From contig JAIRPH010000001.1 in the NCBI GenBank assembly GCA_031257135.1, positions 1-8,574 of the forward strand: a stretch of DNA of 8,574 bases. The letters are read 5' to 3'. This document shows, piece by piece, positions 7,098-8,574 of this stretch (its first letter is position 1; every line of letters starts with the position of its first letter). This DNA is from Spirochaetaceae bacterium (GTDB taxonomy: Bacteria > Spirochaetota > Spirochaetia > Treponematales > Breznakiellaceae). The notes below the pieces were generated by a model. That model made no database searches and was not told the DNA's origin. It saw nothing but the letters and a program-made list of their open reading frames with translations. Position numbers and translations under genes: made by a program.

Positions 7098-7391
7098 TTA
7101 TCCTTTCAAATATTGAAAGGCTTTTTCTATGTCCCAGCCGACAGGATAATCCGCCTCGTAAGTATTATTAAACGCTCCAAATATTTTGATTTGAGCATTA
7201 CCGTTTGAATAACCGCTGTAATTCGGATCAAGGTAATAGGTTTGCAACGTAGCGGCTTTATCATTGGTGAAAACCATAAATATAAGCAACGCATCGATAT
7301 TCGCTTCCTGTATAACGGCTTCCAAAGGTTTATCGATTTCGGATAACTCGATATTACCAATTACCTCTAAAAAGTTATTCTCAACAAACAA
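7098..7391 (-). pseudogene. Hypothetical protein, 5' end missing or frameshifted
   Basis: A 97-codon frame whose only start in a usable place is TTG (7389-7391) without a Shine-Dalgarno; the same frame is open upstream to about 7480 without any ATG. From about residue 10 it reads as normal soluble protein (ELSEIDKPLEAVIQEA, then Asp/Asn/Tyr/Gly-rich, ending AFQYLKG). I do not recognise the family. The stop lies seven bases before the Shine-Dalgarno of the transglutaminase lipoprotein, so the two are probably one transcript. A leaderless 28-codon frame (7439-7525) leads into this one by a -1 shift at a T7 run. The gene is thus either decayed, phase-variable or frameshifted, or genuinely starts at TTG. 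Confidence 0.45.
7102..7120. repeat. Perfect 8-bp inverted repeat at a gene end
   Basis: CCTTTCAA (7102-7109) and TTGAAAGG (7113-7120) flank ATA. It covers the last codons of the 97-codon frame, just before the Shine-Dalgarno of the lipoprotein gene. It could be a small hairpin affecting coupling between the two genes or a regulator site. Chance is possible in AT-rich DNA. Confidence 0.35.
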
Positions 7392-7438
7392 ATTTTTCTT
7401 TTGAAGAAAAAAAATCTTGTTTAAGAAAATAAACTCGT

Positions 7439-7525
7439 TTAAAAAAATTCTAACAGGGGGGATGCAAGAAAAAATATCTTTCTATATATAAAACAATTAA
7501 GTTCTCTATTTATACTAACTCTCAT
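7439..7525 (-). CDS. Leaderless 28-codon frame feeding the damaged gene
   Basis: The ATG (7523-7525) lies exactly six bases after the -10 box of the promoter at 7532-7564, the same geometry as the psuK fusion gene. The frame encodes 28 residues, Arg/Asn-rich then hydrophobic (ending PLLEFF), and stops at TAA in GAA TTT TTT TAA. Slipping back one base on the T7 run (7441-7447) would read into the 97-codon frame. Taken alone it is a very short peptide with no recognised family; the placement relative to the promoter is the main support. Confidence 0.3.
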   Translation of the reverse strand: MRVSINRELNCFIYRKIFFLASPLLEFF

Positions 7526-7531
7526 ATTAAA

Positions 7532-7564
7532 AATATATACCTTATTTTCTATTTTGTCTACACT
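7532..7564 (-). promoter_or_regulatory. Minus-strand promoter for the lipoprotein operon
   Basis: On the minus strand TAGACA (7555-7560) and TATATT (7532-7537) are spaced by 17 bases. The -35 sits in AGTGTAGACA (7555-7564), identical over ten bases to the psuK promoter. The -10 is followed by TTTAAT and then ATG, so the transcript is predicted to be leaderless. The gap 7392-7600 is extremely AT-rich; apart from this promoter and the short frame at 7439-7525 I see nothing else in it. Confidence 0.5.
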
Positions 7565-7581
7565 TTTTTTCTTAAAAATAA

Positions 7582-7743
7582 AACGCTTGTCTAAGGAGTG
7601 TTGATATAACGAGGAAGGAAAGAAGCGGCGGCGAAGTATGGCTTACGACTCAAGGAGAAGCGTTTTTGGAAAAATATCAAGCCTTTACCGCAGAATGTCA
7701 AAATGCCGTACCGCAGATATTCTCAGATTATTACCGCGTATGA
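7582..7743 (+). pseudogene. Remnant of a ModE-type winged-helix regulator
   Basis: The open frame between TAA (7579-7581) and TGA (7741-7743) has no start codon, but from about base 7606 it reads TRKERSGGEVWLTTQGEAFL and continues EKYQAF, ending IFSDYYRV. This matches the wing and C-terminal helix of the ModE N-terminal domain, where E. coli ModE has GGKGGGGAVLTRYGQRLIQLY. The helix-turn-helix half that should precede it is absent. The DNA switches abruptly from very AT-rich to GC-balanced near 7600, which fits a deletion or insertion junction. An AAGGAG at 7594-7599 leads only to a TTG followed at once by a stop codon in another frame. Intact relatives regulate molybdate uptake and cofactor genes; this piece should not bind DNA. 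Confidence 0.6.
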
Positions 7744-7775
7744 TCCGTTCCCCGCAGACCGCCGGATAAAACAGA

Positions 7776-7812
7776 CATCGGACGGCGGGTCAAAAGACTG
7801 CGCCATCCGATG
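7776..7812 (-). terminator. Long hairpin ending the Cys-rich peptide operon
   Basis: CATCGGA (7776-7782) pairs with TCCGATG (7806-7812), GGCG (7784-7787) with CGCC (7801-7804), and GTC (7789-7791) with GAC (7796-7798) around an AAAA loop, with only 1x1 and 1x2 internal loops. It lies 19 bases after the stop of the 47-residue peptide gene and is followed on the minus strand by TGTCTGTTTTAT. GACCGCCG (7757-7764) can instead pair with CGGCGGGTC (7783-7791), a competing fold. Confidence 0.5.
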
Positions 7813-7830
7813 CCAGTGGAAACCGATGTT

Positions 7831-7974
7831 TTACTTACAAGTGCAAGTGTTTTTATCGGTACAGCAGGAACCGTCCGGCAAACAATCGTTGTGTGACGAC
7901 TGCGCTGAAATACCGAGAACAATCGCAGTGATCAAAACCAGAGCGGCTATCCCCGCGATGAACCATTTCTTCAT
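7831..7974 (-). CDS. Small secreted Cys-rich peptide (47 residues)
   Basis: The product begins MKKW, then a hydrophobic stretch (residues 5-23) and a plausible signal peptidase I site after ISA (24), as no lipobox is present. The mature peptide would be about 23 residues with five cysteines: C31, C37, C38, C44 and C46 (CLPDGSCC ... TCTCK). A GAGG lies eight bases before the ATG. It sits 32 bases after the stop of the Cys-rich lipoprotein gene in the same direction; both share a Cys - Pro/Gly/Asn-rich - GxC unit and a C-terminal CxC, so they are probably distant paralogues in one operon. I recognise no family. Possible roles are metal binding, a disulfide-rich toxin or signal, or a precursor peptide. 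The function is unknown. Confidence 0.7.
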   Translation of the reverse strand: MKKWFIAGIAALVLITAIVLGISAQSSHNDCLPDGSCCTDKNTCTCK

Positions 7975-8006
7975 AGTAATGCCTCTAGTCCGTTAAGCGT
8001 AATGGA

Positions 8007-8207
8007 TTAGCAATCGCACCCATTGCGACTCCATTCCCCGCAACTGGATTTGCTACACATACTAGAATCAGTTCCACCGGTATTCTTACATCCGCCGTTA
8101 GGACAATTACTGTTGCTACCGCCGTCCTTGTCGCAGGCGGCAAAGGTGAATATCACCGCAAGGAACAGCGCGGCGAATCCGAAAAAAAGCCCATGTTTCT
8201 TTTTCAT
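8007..8207 (-). CDS. Small Cys-rich lipoprotein (66 residues)
   Basis: The ATG at 8207 is chosen because AAGGAG lies six bases upstream and a textbook signal peptide starts there (MKKKHGLFFGFAALF), ending in a lipobox FAAC with the lipidated C25. The frame is open upstream to an ATG at 8390, but that would bury the signal peptide. The mature protein is about 42 residues, rich in Gly, Ser, Asn and Asp, with cysteines at C25, C35, C40, C51, C56, C64 and C66: one lipid-anchored and six free or paired. Spacing is CPNGGC, CSKSSC and the terminal CDC. No family is recognised. The even count of six and the CxC ending fit three disulfides or a metal site at the outer face of a membrane. The leader carries two stem-loops, one presenting the Shine-Dalgarno in its loop. 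Confidence 0.78.
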   Translation of the reverse strand: MKKKHGLFFGFAALFLAVIFTFAACDKDGGSNSNCPNGGCKNTGGTDSSMCSKSSCGEWSRNGCDC

Positions 8208-8252
8208 GGGAAACTCCTTCCCAACCTCTCCGGAAATATCCGGTAGGAGGTT
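8208..8252 (-). promoter_or_regulatory. Structured leader with Shine-Dalgarno in a hairpin loop
   Basis: Directly before the lipoprotein ATG, GGGAA pairs with TTCCC (8208-8212 with 8218-8222), leaving GGAGT of the Shine-Dalgarno in the loop. Next to it, AACCTC/GAGGTT plus CCGGA/TCCGG (8223-8252) form an 11-pair stem with a 1x3 internal loop and a four-base loop. Such folds could modulate ribosome access. No known riboswitch consensus is recognised. Confidence 0.4.
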
Positions 8253-8400
8253 AGCTAAAAAATATCCTAAACCGGCTTGCGTCCATGCAAGTCCGGGTAA
8301 AGGCTTGAGTTGCAGGCTCGGTGCCTGACGCCGAAGGCAGAACGCAAGTTCGCGCCCGCCATCCAGCGCAAAAGCCGGGGCATCTGTCATGCCGGAAAAT
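8253..8400 (-). other. GC-rich 5' leader of the Cys-peptide operon
   Basis: This part of the leader has no convincing gene and is much more GC-rich than the DNA on its right. It contains several short stems: CTTGC/GCAAG (8276-8280 with 8287-8291), CAGGC/GCCTG (8313-8317 with 8323-8327), and GGCAT/ATGCC near 8380-8394. The minus strand is open in the lipoprotein frame from an ATG at 8390, but there is no Shine-Dalgarno and the translation looks random. It may be a dispersed repeat or a regulatory leader. Confidence 0.3.
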
Positions 8401-8418
8401 CTTTGAGATTTTTTTGAA

Positions 8419-8446
8419 AAAATATTTAAAAAAACACTAAATTCAA
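8419..8446 (-). promoter_or_regulatory. Possible promoter of the Cys-peptide operon
   Basis: On the minus strand TTGAAT (8441-8446) and TATTTT (8419-8424) are spaced by 16 bases, in AT-rich DNA upstream of the structured leader. It would give a leader of roughly 200 bases. Chance matches are common in such AT-rich sequence, so support is modest. Confidence 0.3.
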
Positions 8447-8457
8447 TAGTTAGATAC

Positions 8458-8485
8458 TTGACAAAGCGGATCGCGCCAATACAAT
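8458..8485 (+). promoter_or_regulatory. Near-consensus plus-strand promoter entering the heptamer repeat
   Basis: TTGACA (8458-8463) is a perfect -35 and TACAAT (8480-8485) a five-of-six -10, spaced by 16 bases. The first base after the -10 is the first base of the GGCTTGC tract, so transcription is predicted to start inside the first or second repeat unit. The promoter is divergent from the candidate for the Cys-peptide operon. Confidence 0.55.
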
Positions 8486-8574
8486 GGCTTGCGGCTTGCG
8501 GCTTGCGGCTTGCGGCTTGCGGCTTGCGGCTTGCGGCTTGCGGCTTGCGGCTTGCGGCTTGCGGCTTGCGGCTT
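8486..8574. repeat. Perfect tandem heptamer (GGCTTGC), at least 12.7 copies
   Basis: Twelve exact GGCTTGC units plus GGCTT fill the last 89 bases without a mismatch and run past the window edge. Because seven is not a multiple of three, all six frames are free of stops: the plus strand would encode repeated GLRLAAC and the minus strand repeated ASRKPQA. An ATG at 8484-8486 opens a frame into the tract but overlaps the -10 box. The perfect array suggests active slippage or recent expansion; an assembly artefact at a contig end is the alternative. Confidence 0.95.

Noticed and set aside
6578..7116. Plus-strand frames antisense to the start of the transglutaminase lipoprotein
   Set aside because: They are shadow frames of a well-supported gene, with no ribosome sites and no recognisable domains.
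7731..7922. Minus-strand 63-codon frame over the small peptide gene
   Set aside because: It runs in another frame of the same strand as the 47-residue secreted peptide, which has a signal sequence, a ribosome site and the Cys pattern.
8208..8390. Longer start of the Cys-rich lipoprotein at ATG 8390
   Set aside because: It would bury a perfect lipoprotein signal peptide 61 residues inside the protein; no ribosome site, and the translation looks random.
8486..8574. Heptamer tract as a CRISPR array
   Set aside because: The units are contiguous with no spacers and far shorter than CRISPR repeats; no cas genes are present.

Overview
The window looks like a chromosomal segment of a spirochaete, most likely a Treponema-type gut bacterium. 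This is an inference from moderately GC-rich genes separated by very AT-rich gaps, relaxed lipoboxes with Phe at -3, many small lipoproteins or secreted proteins, and decayed gene fragments. No rRNA, tRNA, CRISPR array or intact mobile element was seen.

Left part (1-487): an AT-rich gap with a minus-strand promoter that fires off the left edge, then a structured GC-rich stretch. The latter carries an unrecognised minus-strand reading frame that may be the worn end of an IS200/IS605-type element.

Core (487-4890): endonuclease III (nth) on the plus strand meets a compact three-gene minus-strand operon tail to tail, with a 72-base coding overlap. The operon order is: a fusion of a zinc-ribbon SAM methyltransferase with pseudouridine kinase (psuK), pseudouridine-5'-phosphate glycosidase (psuG), and a calcineurin-like metallophosphoesterase. 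PsuK and PsuG form the known route pseudouridine -> pseudouridine 5'-phosphate -> ribose 5-phosphate + uracil. The methyltransferase fusion and the phosphoesterase partner are the unusual parts. The fusion gene has a strong promoter whose -10 box ends six bases before the ATG, which suggests a leaderless mRNA.

Middle (4890-7570): a terminator-like hairpin, a small pseudogene broken by an in-frame TAG, a 618-residue lipoprotein with an intact transglutaminase-like (KY-type) Cys-His-Asp triad, and, upstream of it, an AT-rich damaged or frameshifted gene. That gene starts from a promoter sharing the element AGTGTAGACA with the psu promoter.

Right part (7570-8574): a plus-strand remnant of a ModE-type winged-helix regulator without its DNA-recognition half, then two tandem minus-strand genes for tiny exported Cys-rich peptides. 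One is a 66-residue lipoprotein and the other a 47-residue secreted peptide; both end in C-x-C. The lipoprotein has a heavily structured leader. The window ends in a plus-strand consensus-like promoter running directly into at least 12.7 copies of the heptamer GGCTTGC, which continues past the edge. The best candidates for something undescribed are the methyltransferase-PsuK fusion operon, the paired Cys-rich peptides, and the promoter-driven heptamer tract.
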